From contig JACDZG010000016.1 of the NCBI GenBank assembly GCA_013426805.1, forward strand, positions 1-64,000: DNA of 64,000 bases. The letters run 5' to 3'. This document shows, piece by piece, positions 26,261-34,911 of this stretch. A program made the position numbers and the translations under genes. Under the pieces are notes generated by a model that made no database searches, was not told where the DNA came from, and was given only the letters and a program-made list of their open reading frames with translations. The stretch is from Chromatiaceae bacterium (GTDB lineage Bacteria; Pseudomonadota; Gammaproteobacteria; Chromatiales; Chromatiaceae). The stretch's first letter is position 1. Each line of letters opens with the position of its first letter.

Positions 26261-29200
26261 TTACCGGATCTCGATGCGTTCCCCCGCGCTGATGGCGTGC
26301 TCCAGTGCCTTGCGCAGGCGATCCAGGTAGCCGTCGACGTCGCTCTGGGTTTCCAGATACCCCGGCGGTGCCAGGGCCGCGACCTTCACGACACGCCGCG
26401 GCTTGACGTAGACCCTTTCGTCCTTGTCGCCGACGGTGCCGGTGCCGGTGCTTTTCTGCTGACTGGCCGCGGCCTCGATCTTGCCGAACGCCTCGTCCGC
26501 GGCCTCGACGGCCGCCTGCCCGGCCTGATCGATGTGGGCGATACTGGCCTGGGTCTCGACCTGGCGCTTGAGGGTTTGCAACGGATGAAGGCACGCGTTG
26601 CGCAAGTCGGTCGATGCCTTGGCCTCGTCGAGTTCCACCTGGACCTTACCGAGTTGGGCCTGGATGCTCTGCAAGACTTGGGCTCGGCGCTCCGCGACCA
26701 GCGCGGTGTCGACGCCTTCGACGGTCTGGATCAGCGACTCGGCGTCCTTGATCAGCCCAGCCCATAGGGTGCGGCGGCGGCCAGGATAGCCTGGATGCGC
26801 GCAAGGGCCGGGGCGGCCGTCCGGTCTCTGTCCAGCCAGGTGCGGTTGGGCTGGAAGCGGGCGGCGGCCTTGCGCAGCCGCTCCCAGGTGGGGCGCTGGG
26901 TCTCGTAGAAGTTCGTCAGCTCATGGACGTTGTCCGACAGGTCGAGCAGGTCGGCCTTGCGCTCCAGGAAGCTGCTGATCAGGCCAAAGCTCTCGGTTTC
27001 CGCCAGGAGCTTGGCGATGATCCCCGCGGCCTCGGCGATCTCCTGACGGCCCGGGTAGGCGTCGGTGTCGGCCAGTGTCTTGTAGCGGGTGAGCTGGGTG
27101 CGCCAACCGCCCAGGTGTTCGCGCAGGCAGGCGGCGAGCGCGTCCTCCCCATCGAGGGCGATCTGACCGAAGACCTCTTTGGCCAGGTGGCGGGCGGCCT
27201 GGAGTTGGCCCTGATCGACCGTCTGGCGCTTGATGACGGTGATGCGGCGCCATTTGCTGGGGGTGACGACCGCCTCGAAGATCTTGTCGGTGGACAGGGT
27301 CGCGCCGTCCATCACCAGGCTGATGGCGCCCTTGCGGACCAGGCGGGCCACCAGCAGGATGACCTCCCACTCCGGCCAGCCGTACGGGCGCCGGCCGAAT
27401 CGCTCGTCCACCAGGTCGTGCAGGATCACCTGATGGCTGGCACCGGCCATGAGGTTGACGTAACCCTGGACCTCGGCGAGCGCCTGCTGGTTGCCCTGAC
27501 CGGCCTCCAGTGAGAAACCCAGATCGTCCACGTCGGTGCTGCTGAGCACCGCCTTGATCTCGGCCTGGGGGTTGGCGGACAGGTGCGCGAGGTAGCCGAG
27601 CTTGTTGAAGCTGTTGCGGATGAGATAGTTCAGGGCATCACTTAAGGAGGCGGCGGCGGTGCCGCCCTTGGGCCGGACCGGCTGGCCGGCGGCATAGTAA
27701 GCGGCCTCCTTGCAGAGGCGCTCCAGTTGCAGGACCAGGCGTGCGCGGCGCTCCCGGTTCTCCGCCTCGCGCTCACGCAGGATCTTGACCGTGGTGGTGG
27801 CGGCGGTGCCGTCATTCTTGCGGCCGATGTAGCGGTCGGTCTGCAACCAGGTGCGCAGCTCACGGCCCAGGGTCTTGTCATCGTCGAGCCGGACGATGAG
27901 TTGGCCACCCTCGGCGGCGCTTTGCAGGATGCAGCGGCTCTCCTCATAGAGCGCGTAGTCGTCGGCCAGGGGGGTGACCAAGGACAGGACCAGGTCACCG
28001 TCGGCGCGGGCGCCGTGCGGGTGCAGGTCGCACAAACGGTTGATGCCGAAGTCTTTGTTGTTGTCGGGGAAGCGCTGCTTGCGCAGCCCTTTGAGCAGGT
28101 CCTCGAAGATCAGCTCGCCCAGGAACTTGGCTTCTTCCGCAGAGCTCAGGTCCACGTCCTTGATCTCGCGGCTGATGTCGCGCTCTTCATTGGTGAGGAA
28201 GAAGAAGTCCTCGCCATTGCGTCCGATCAGGGTCTCGCGCTCCAGGCGCTGGAGGCTGGCCTCGATCTGCCGGCGCAGGGCCAGGCGGTCGGCGTCGATA
28301 CGGTCGACGAACAGGGTCACCAGGTTGTCGACGTTGCCGCGGATCTCCTCGACATAACGGATCAGGAACAGGGTACGCAGGAGCAGCGTGTCGAAGTGTT
28401 CGAGCTTTTCGTTGCCGGCGGCGTGGTCGAGGGTCGACTTGACGACGCCTTCGAGGAAACTCTCGATCGCCGGGTAAAACCGGTGCAGCGCCACCAGCAC
28501 CCCGACCGGTTCAGTGGCGAGTTGGACGGCGGCGGACTGGAAGGCGTCCAGCATGGACCGCTCACCGCGGGCCAGGTGCAGGCCGGTGACCCCGTGGCGG
28601 CGGATGGCCTCGAAGACCTTCTGCACCAGTTGGAACTGGTAGGGGGCAAAGGGGTAGACACTGACGAAGTCCAGCGCGTCGGCATAGGGCGTGAAGGTCA
28701 TGCCGACGTTGCTGAAGCTGAGCTGGTTCTTGAGGATGTCGGCCTGGTCGCGGTAGACGGCCGCGAGCGTCTCACGGGCGGCGTCGGTCTTGTCCAGCAG
28801 GCGCTTCTGAATGACCTCGTCCACGTTGGCGCTGGAGAGCGACAGGCGGGTCTTGAAGCGGCCCTGGATCTTGGAGAAATCATTGGCCCGGGCGGCGCGG
28901 ACCTCGCCCAGGACGGCGTCGATGTCCTCTTGGGAGGTGACCACGACCCAGGCCCGGCCGCCGCAGACAGTGCCGAGGTTCTCGGCAATGGTCTGGAGGT
29001 TGAGCATCGGGTGTCCTGGCCGATGAACTGGCCGATCTCGTCCACCAGGAAGCAGATGCGGTGCGCGGGACCGCGGCTGTCCAGGTAATCCTTGATCCAG
29101 CCAGCGAAGTTCTCGACGGTCAGGAGCGATTTGAAATCCTCCTCGCAGCGTTCGAGCCAGGCCCGCGCCCCCTCGGGGGTCTTGCCCAGGGCCTCCGACA

Positions 29201-29855
29201 GGGCCTGGACCAGCTCGTCGGCATAGAAGCTATAGCCGTCGCGTTCCGACTCCCAATCGCAATTGGCAATGGTGCGGAACGCGGTCTTGAAGGCGTCGAG
29301 CTTGCCCTGAGCCGCGAGGTGCCGCTCCAGGTCGGCGATGTGCGGATGGTCCCCGCAGAAGCCGAGCTTCTCGTTGAACACCTTGAGGAAGACCCGCAGG
29401 ATGGTGTCGCGCCCGCTGGCGGTGTCGGCCTTGCTGTCGATGTTGAACAGGCAGACATCGACGGCGGTGCCGACGGCGCGCTTGATGTCGGCGGCCAGCA
29501 TGGCGTCCTGGATCTTGCCGTCGAAGAAATCGATGGCGCGCCGGGTCTGTCCGGCGTGGCTGATAACGAGGTTCTCCAGCAGGTAGGAGAGGATCTTGAG
29601 GAAGTGCGACTTGCCGGAGCCGAAGAACCCCGAGATCCAGACCCCGACCATGCCGACGATCTGGGGGTCCCCGGCGTGGTCGATCGCATCCAGGTAGGCG
29701 CCGAAGAAGCGGCGGCAGTGGATGTCGAGTTCCTTGGTAACGACGTACTCGTCGAGCTCCTGCCAGACCGACGCACTGTCGGCTTGATCGGCCTTGATGA
29801 CGCCGTTGATGGGACGGTCGATCGGCTTGGTGAAAAGGTCCTTAATCAACATCAT
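26261..29855 (-). pseudogene. brxC: BREX P-loop protein BrxC with two frameshifts
   Basis: Total span 1198 codons, the family length. Part 1 (29855 to about 29008) starts MMLIKDLFTKPIDRPINGVI, has Walker A ISGFFGSGKSHFLK and reaches Walker B ICFLVDEIGQFIGQDT. There about 4 bp appear to be lost and the frame resumes at 29007 with MLNLQTIAENLGTV. Part 2 runs to 26752, where GGGCT is duplicated in tandem (GGGCTGGGCT). Part 3 resumes as LIKDAESLIQTVEGVDTALV and ends at 26261. BrxC is an AAA+ ATPase required for restriction. Both lesions are small indels, so sequencing error should be excluded before calling the gene dead. Confidence 0.9.
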
Positions 29856-29878
29856 TTAAACTCCTGGCGCGGAAGACT

Positions 29879-29974
29879 TATCCACAGATGGCACAGACAA
29901 GAAATTAATGATCGGTTATTGACTACCGAAACCGCGCTGTTCTCTTCATCTGTGTCATCTGTGTCATCTGTGGA
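29879..29974. repeat. Hairpin element E7
   Basis: A shortened left arm (TATCCACAGATGGCACAGAC), about 40 bp of interior, then TCATCTGTGTCATCTGTGTC and ATCTGTGGA. The interior resembles that of E8, so E7 and E8 form a direct duplication of about 125 bp between brxC and brxB. Confidence 0.82.
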
Positions 29975-30004
29975 CCATTCTTTATTCGGCGGACCGGAAG
30001 AGTT

Positions 30005-30125
30005 GTCCACAGATGACACAGATGAACACAGATAAGAAGAATGACCGTGGCCGGTCGATGGCTCGTTATCAATTGCCGAAACCCCGCTGCGCTCTTCATC
30101 TGTGTCAATCTGTGTCATCTGTGGA
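30005..30125. repeat. Hairpin element E8
   Basis: Left arm GTCCACAGATGACACAGATG with ACACAGATAAG, interior shared with E7 (GTTATCAATTGCCGAAACCC), right arm with TCATCTGTGTCAATCTGTGT and CATCTGTGGAC. It lies directly behind brxB. Confidence 0.85.
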
Positions 30126-30152
30126 CCATTCTTCATCCGGTGAATCTGTGGA

Positions 30153-30728
30153 TCAGCTCACCAGTCGGAAGGCGCGGTAATAGGGTTTGTCTTGCAAGGT
30201 GCCGAACAGCCGCAGGGATTGCCCGTCGTAGACTCCGGGGTAGAACAGCACGAGCGGCGTGCTGCCCATGCGGTGGTGCAGGTTGTTCAGCAGGTTGTGG
30301 GTGCGCAACAGGGGATAGGCGCTGCCGACCCCTGAGACGAGCACCAGGTCTTGCTCCGCGGGCTTGACCTCAGTGGCAAACACGGCCGCCAGCTTGCCCG
30401 CGTCCAGCGGCGCCGCGAGCGCTTTGCGCAGGGCCGCGTCGCCCTGCTTCCTATAGATGTCCAGGGCCTTGGCGTAGAACCCGCGGTCGTGCAGGTGGCG
30501 GATGATCAGGTCGAACAGGTTGATGTGCGTGAAGCGCAGCCCCGGCCGACGCTTGGGGATCTGGGCGAGGAGGAAGGCGACGTGCCCGCGCACCTCCAGT
30601 TCCCGTTCGGCGGGATAGTCGAAGGCGTAGAACGGGATCTCGTTGCCCAGGCCCTTGCCCTGAAGGAAGTCGTCGGCGGTGACGCGATCAAGGATTTGGT
30701 CCAGCCGTTGGTTGAAGTCACTGTTCAT
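30153..30728 (-). CDS. brxB: BREX protein BrxB (DUF1788)
   Basis: 191 aa from the ATG at 30728. DUF1788 signatures: FLQGKGLGNEIPFYAFDYP, HINLFDLIIRHLHDRG, LVLVSGVGSAYPLLRTH, then LLNNLHHRMGSTPLVLFYPG and a terminal KPYYRAFRL. BrxB is a small cytoplasmic BREX subunit with no known catalysis. It overlaps no gene but starts 17 bp inside the spacer after brxA. It appears intact. Confidence 0.92.
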   Translation of the reverse strand: MNSDFNQRLDQILDRVTADDFLQGKGLGNEIPFYAFDYPAERELEVRGHVAFLLAQIPKRRPGLRFTHINLFDLIIRHLHDRGFYAKALDIYRKQGDAALRKALAAPLDAGKLAAVFATEVKPAEQDLVLVSGVGSAYPLLRTHNLLNNLHHRMGSTPLVLFYPGVYDGQSLRLFGTLQDKPYYRAFRLVS

Positions 30729-30744
30729 GCTTTCCACCCGACCC

Positions 30745-31040
30745 TCATCTGGCGCCCGCCTGCATGCAGCGCAGCGCATAGTCCTCGCCGTGGGCGCTGA
30801 GGTAGCCCAAGACCGTCGGCGAGATCGTCAGGGGCCTCAGTGCCCGGGTGCGCGCGTCGGACAGGTAGCCGACCTCGGTCAGCATGCCGAAGATGCGTGT
30901 CCGCAGGCTGGTCAGGGTGCCGACGGACCAGTCCGGCGTGCGGGGGTCGCGGGTGTAGCAGTCCTCAACATAGCGGTCCCAGTGCTGGGGCTTGAGCGTC
31001 GCCTCGAACCGCCGGTAGAGGTCGCATCCTGCTGGGCGGC
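30745..31040 (-). pseudogene. brxA: BREX protein BrxA (DUF1819), C-terminal part
   Basis: About 98 codons are kept: YRRFEATLKPQHWDRYVEDC, TRDPRTPDWSVGTLTSLRTR, MLTEVGYLSDARTRALRP and a terminal LGYLSAHGEDYALRCMQAG. This corresponds to the distal half of BrxA, normally about 200 aa, a DNA-binding protein. The N-terminal half is missing; upstream of about 31040 there is no matching frame. First gene of the BREX block. Confidence 0.78.
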
Positions 31041-31150
31041 GTCGTGAGCGGGGTGAGGGCTGCAATCGTCGTGGATCACATACGCGCAGGCTACCGAGGC
31101 TGACAGCGAAGCGCGCGATCCGCGACCTGGTAGCAGTTTATCGACCGCGG

Positions 31151-31600
31151 TCATTCGTGTCTTTGCCCTGGTTGGCGATCGGAGCGGTTCAGCATCGGGC
31201 CGGCATCCGGCTTCTCCGTAGGAGGTGCGCTTGCGTGGAAAGACGCGGCCAGGTCCGGCCCGGCCAGGATCTCCAAGTATGGACGCATGATATTGGCGAC
31301 CCGGCAAAGTTGGGCGAAGTGCCACAGGTCGTCCATGGTCGCCCGTCGCCCGTCGCCCCTGGCCGTTCGTGCCCAGGGCCTCCAGGGCCACGTCCAGCCC
31401 GATCTTGTTGCGGTACTTGAAGCAGTCCGCCACGGTCCGCGCGATGCCCGTGATGCGCACCGGCACGCCGTCGATCAGGTGCTCATCGACGCCCTCGGTC
31501 AGGGCGATCTCGGGGAACCGCACGATCCGTAGCGGCCCAGTGAGATGCAGGCTGTCCAGGCTTGGGGCACGCGCCTTGTTCGGGATGGTCCTCTTGGCCG
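31151..31600 (-). pseudogene. AbiEi-type antitoxin remnant, frameshifted
   Basis: First part: SLDSLHLTGPLRIVRFPEIA, LTEGVDEHLIDGVPVRI, ARTVADCFKYRNKIGLDVAL. The frame then shifts at a heptamer repeat (GGGCGAC three times) and continues at 31336 as MDDLWHFAQLCRVANIMRPY. These are the C-terminal segments of type IV AbiEi antitoxins. The N-terminal winged helix is absent and no abiEii toxin is visible. It occupies the gap between brxA and nifS, so it marks the right edge of the island. Confidence 0.78.
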
Positions 31601-31676
31601 CAGGCGGCCCTGGTCCGGCTCACGCTGGGAACCGTGCGCGGCCCCGTGACCGGCCGGAACGCGGACCAAGGCCCGA

Positions 31677-32888
31677 TCAGGCGTAAGCCGGGGCAAACGC
31701 CCGCTCGGGGTCGGTGACCGGGCCGTTCTCGCCCCAATAGGGGGAGAGCTTGCGCAACTGCGCGACAATCGGGGGCACGGCGCGGATCACCTGATCCACT
31801 TCATCCATGGTGTTGTAACGGGAAAGAGAGAAACGCACGGTGCCGTGGGCGGCGGTGAACGGGATGCCCATGGCGCGCATGACGTGCGAGGGTTCCAGTG
31901 AGCCGGAGGTGCAGGCCGACCCGGAGGACGCCGCGATGCCCTGCTTGTTGAGGAGCAGCAGGATGGCCTCGCCCTCGATGTACTCGAAGGCGATATTGCA
32001 GGTGTTGGGCAGGCGGTTGTTCGGGTCGCCGGTGACGAAGCAGTGCGGCACGGCCGCCAGGATGCCCCGCTCCAGCCGGTCGCGCATCCGGCGCACCGCG
32101 GTCTTTTCATACTCCATGTGCTGCATGGCTTCCTCGCACGCCTTGCCCAAGGCGACGATGGAAGCGGTGTTCTCGGTCCCGGCACGCCGGCCGCGCTCCT
32201 GATGGCCGCCGCGCAGCAGTGGCCGGAAGCGGGTATTGCGGCGCAGGTACAGCACACCGACACCCTTGGGCGCGTGAAGTTTGTGCCCGGAGAGCGACAG
32301 CATATCGATGCAGGTGTCCTTGAGATTGATCGGCACCTTGCCCACCGCCTGGACCGCATCGGTATGGAACATGACCCCCGCGGAGCGTGCCAGGTCGGCC
32401 ATCTCCTCCACCGGAAACAGGGTGCCGGATTCATTGTTGGCCCACATCGCCGAGACGATCGCCACCCGATCCGACAGCAGGTCCATGTATTCGTGAATGT
32501 CCAGCCGCCCGCGGCTGTCGACCTTGAGGCGATGGATCTTGTAGCCCTCCTTTTCCAACTGTTCGCAGAGTGCCAGCACTGCCGCGTGCTCCACCACGGT
32601 GGTGATGATCTCCTTACGCTCGGGCTGCGCCCGGAGCGCCGAGAGGATGGCGGTGGAGTCGGACTCGGTGCCGCAGGAGGTAAAGACGATCTCGGAGTCG
32701 TGTTCGGCGCCGAGCAGAGTCTGCACCTGCGCACGGGCCTGCTTGAGGGCCAGGCCCACCCGATTGCCGAACTGATGCATCGAGGACGGATTGCCGAACT
32801 GCTCGGTGAAGAAGGGCAGCATGACCGCCACCACGGCCGGCGAGACCATGGTGGTGGCGTTGTTGTCCAGATAGATACCTTGGGTCAT
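31677..32888 (-). CDS. nifS: Cysteine desulfurase NifS
   Basis: 403 aa. PLP enzyme of the NifS class: the Lys Schiff base is in LSLSGHKLHAPKG, the catalytic Cys in ASSGSACTSGS, substrate Arg in ALGKACEEA onward and AHGTVRFSLSRY. It mobilises sulfur from cysteine for the Fe-S clusters built on NifU. GAGGTGA precedes the ATG at 32888 by five bases. The gene is 46 bp behind nifU, and in relatives nifV follows it; here the accessory island begins right after its stop. Confidence 0.96.
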   Translation of the reverse strand: MTQGIYLDNNATTMVSPAVVAVMLPFFTEQFGNPSSMHQFGNRVGLALKQARAQVQTLLGAEHDSEIVFTSCGTESDSTAILSALRAQPERKEIITTVVEHAAVLALCEQLEKEGYKIHRLKVDSRGRLDIHEYMDLLSDRVAIVSAMWANNESGTLFPVEEMADLARSAGVMFHTDAVQAVGKVPINLKDTCIDMLSLSGHKLHAPKGVGVLYLRRNTRFRPLLRGGHQERGRRAGTENTASIVALGKACEEAMQHMEYEKTAVRRMRDRLERGILAAVPHCFVTGDPNNRLPNTCNIAFEYIEGEAILLLLNKQGIAASSGSACTSGSLEPSHVMRAMGIPFTAAHGTVRFSLSRYNTMDEVDQVIRAVPPIVAQLRKLSPYWGENGPVTDPERAFAPAYA

Positions 32889-32934
32889 GGGCTCACCTCG
32901 GTTGACTCGTCGCTCGACAAAGGGGTCAGTCGTC

Positions 32935-33810
32935 TTAGGCCCGGTGCTGCATGGCGCTGGCCGGCAGGACACGCACGAACTCGCCCAAGTCCTCGACGAT
33001 GCGCTGCTGTATGCCGTCGAGCGTGGTGGAGGCCATCTGGCAGCCGACACAGGCCCCGGTCATGTTCACATAGACATTCTTGCCGTCGACCTCGACCAGT
33101 TCGACATCGCCCCGGTCCCGTTGCAGGTTCGGCCGGATCGCCTCGATCGCTCCTTCGATCCGGCGGATGCGCTGAAGATTACTGAGTTTCTTCCCCTTGG
33201 CGAGCACCGGCGCGGCACCCGTGGGGTCGAAGACGCGGCCCTGTTCCTTGAGAACCCGGGTCAGAATCTCCTCGACCCCCTCGTGACAGGCCGAGCAGCC
33301 GCCGCCGGCCTTGGTGTAGTTGGTCACGTCTTCCACGGTGGAGAGTGCATTGGCGCGGATGGTCTCCTCGATCATCACCGCGTCCACCGCGAAGCACTTG
33401 CATATCAGCGCGCCCTCTTCGTGGTCGTCCTTCCACACCTCGCCGCGGTAGTTGGCCACGGCCGCCTGCAGGGCTTCGCGCCCCATCACCGAGCAGTGCA
33501 TCTTCTCGGGTGGAAGACCATCGAGAAAATCGGCGATATCCTGATTGGATACCGTGAGCGCCTGATCGAGCGTCATGCCTTTGACGATCTCGGTCAGGGC
33601 GGAACTGGAGGCGATGGCCGACCCACAGCCGAAGGTCTGAAACCCGGCGTCTTTGATGATCTGCGTTTCGGGATCGACTCGCAGCGTGAGCCGCAACGCG
33701 TCACCGCACGACAGCGACCCCACCTCACCAACGGCGTTGGCACCGGTCACCGCACCGGCATTGCGGGGGCTGAAGAAGTGCTCTTTGACCTTATCCGAGT
33801 AATCCCACAT
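32935..33810 (-). CDS. nifU: Fe-S cluster scaffold NifU
   Basis: 291 aa with all three NifU modules. The N-terminal IscU-like domain carries [20 protein letters not shown] and KMHCSVMG (three Cys). The central permanent [2Fe-2S] domain has ICKCFAVD and [10 protein letters not shown]. The C-terminal Nfu domain carries ACVGCQMAS. It assembles clusters for NifH and NifB with sulfur from NifS. A GGAG lies seven bases before the ATG. Second gene of the iscA-nifU-nifS operon. Confidence 0.97.
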   Translation of the reverse strand: MWDYSDKVKEHFFSPRNAGAVTGANAVGEVGSLSCGDALRLTLRVDPETQIIKDAGFQTFGCGSAIASSSALTEIVKGMTLDQALTVSNQDIADFLDGLPPEKMHCSVMGREALQAAVANYRGEVWKDDHEEGALICKCFAVDAVMIEETIRANALSTVEDVTNYTKAGGGCSACHEGVEEILTRVLKEQGRVFDPTGAAPVLAKGKKLSNLQRIRRIEGAIEAIRPNLQRDRGDVELVEVDGKNVYVNMTGACVGCQMASTTLDGIQQRIVEDLGEFVRVLPASAMQHRA

Positions 33811-33855
33811 GACAGTTCTCCGGGGTTCGTGAATCGTGATGACCCGCCAGTCGCC

Positions 33856-34179
33856 TCAAGCGCTGAACGACTTGCCGCAACCGCAACTCGACGCGGCGTT
33901 CGGGTTCTCGAACTTGAAACCGCTGCCGCTCATGCTGTCCTGGAAGTCCACGGTCACCCCGGCAAGCATGGGCGCACTGGCGGGATCGATCAGGATCGTC
34001 AGCCCCTCGCAATCGACGACCAGGTCGTCCGTCCGAGCCTGCCCTTCCAGGGTGACGCCGTACTGCAGTCCCGAGCAGCCGCCGCCGGTGACCGCGATGC
34101 GCACTCCGGCCACCGGGTCCGCGTTGCCCTTGATGAAACGGCTAACCGCTTTCCGGGCGCTGGGGGTGAGAGTCAACAT
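33856..34179 (-). CDS. iscA: HesB/IscA-type A-type carrier of the nif operon
   Basis: 107 aa from the ATG at 34179. The three conserved cysteines are in GGGCSGLQY and the C-terminal SSCGCGKSF. It is an A-type Fe-S carrier, called IscA-nif when placed before nifU. It is the first gene behind a sigma-54 promoter whose predicted leader is about 41 bases. Confidence 0.93.
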   Translation of the reverse strand: MLTLTPSARKAVSRFIKGNADPVAGVRIAVTGGGCSGLQYGVTLEGQARTDDLVVDCEGLTILIDPASAPMLAGVTVDFQDSMSGSGFKFENPNAASSCGCGKSFSA

Positions 34180-34231
34180 GGGTCCGGTGCTCCGTTTGGC
34201 TTGAGTCTTGCTAAATCGATGAGAGAATTTC

Positions 34232-34247
34232 AGCAATCTCCATGCCA
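34232..34247 (-). promoter_or_regulatory. Sigma-54 (-24/-12) promoter of iscA-nifU-nifS
   Basis: On the minus strand TGGCATGGAGATTGCT against consensus TGGCACG-N4-TTGCW: one mismatch, with the GG-GC spacing of 12 kept. Predicted start near 34221. Confidence 0.85.
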
Positions 34248-34309
34248 CCGGGAAATCATTTGATGGAACATTGACTTAAAAAGGACAACCACAGCGTTGC
34301 CGGCCCGCT

Positions 34310-34325
34310 TGTCGGCTCTGCGACA
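34310..34325. promoter_or_regulatory. NifA upstream activator site
   Basis: A perfect TGT-N10-ACA (TGTCGGCTCTGCGACA) lies about 95 bp upstream of the predicted iscA start. It is placed between the two divergent nif genes and could serve both. A second near match lies at about 34344-34359. Confidence 0.75.
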
Positions 34326-34409
34326 GTCTGACGCACCAATTGGGTGGGATATCCGACAGCACCGGGCAGACACCCGGAAACCGATCGTTTTTTCTCAGGA
34401 GCCAGCACC

Positions 34410-34685
34410 ATGACACTCGACCAACTGAGCCCCGGCGACCTGGTCTACGCCGCAACGCAGATCAGCAATGACGGGGGCATCCCGGACCTGGCGGAGGACG
34501 CGGTGATCGCCGCCGCCGGCACGCGCGGCGTGATCCTCAACATCGGCCACCTGGAGGAAGATCCGGAGCGCCCGCTCTATCTGGTCCGCTTCGAGGGACC
34601 GGATCTGGTGCTGGGACCGCCGACCGGATGCTGGGGAGAGGAACTCACGACGGAAGGACCTGGGGCAATTGCAGGGCGCATGTAG
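34410..34685 (+). CDS. NifZ-domain protein, single module
   Basis: 91 aa, with AGGAG eight bases before the ATG. It follows the NifZ pattern: SPGDLVYAATQISNDGGIPD, AGTRGVILNIGHLEEDPERP, LYLVRFEG and GPPTGCWGEELT, where NDG and GCxxEEL are the conserved points. It is thus a short paralogue of nifZ (7419-7874). It is divergent from iscA-nifU-nifS and shares its NifA site. No good sigma-54 box faces it, so its own promoter is unclear. Confidence 0.8.
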   Translation: MTLDQLSPGDLVYAATQISNDGGIPDLAEDAVIAAAGTRGVILNIGHLEEDPERPLYLVRFEGPDLVLGPPTGCWGEELTTEGPGAIAGRM

Positions 34686-34689
34686 GGCA

Positions 34690-34746
34690 AATGTAGGTGC
34701 GACTGAAGTCGCACCTACACTGACCGGTATCCAAATTGTCGGAAAT
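34690..34746. repeat. Dispersed palindromic repeat, copy 2
   Basis: ATGTAGGTGCGACTGAAGTC runs into GCACCTACA, a near-perfect palindrome, followed by TGACCGGTATCCAAATTGTC and GGAAAT. It is the inverted counterpart of 10203-10290. It sits behind the NifZ-like gene and may work as a transcript end. Confidence 0.85.
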
Positions 34747-34911
34747 CGCCTTAGTCGCCCCTACAGCCGCTATGAATCTTGCAGTCATGCGCAGTCGGGA
34801 TGCGCACCCCTGGGGATCGCCATAGGTGCAGTCCGGATAACGATGTACCCGCACCGCCAACCGGAGGTCGAGGCTTCAGCCGGACCCGATCCGCTTGCCC
34901 GGTCTCGCGGT

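Noticed and set aside
27727-29088. 453-codon plus-strand frame opposite brxC
   Set aside because: Antisense artefact; the minus strand carries recognisable BrxC throughout.
29852-30136. Short ORFs rich in STDDTD/SSVSSVD
   Set aside because: These are translations of hairpin elements E7 and E8 without start signals.
32043-34263. Long plus-strand frames opposite nifS and nifU
   Set aside because: No family features; the minus strand encodes complete NifS and NifU.
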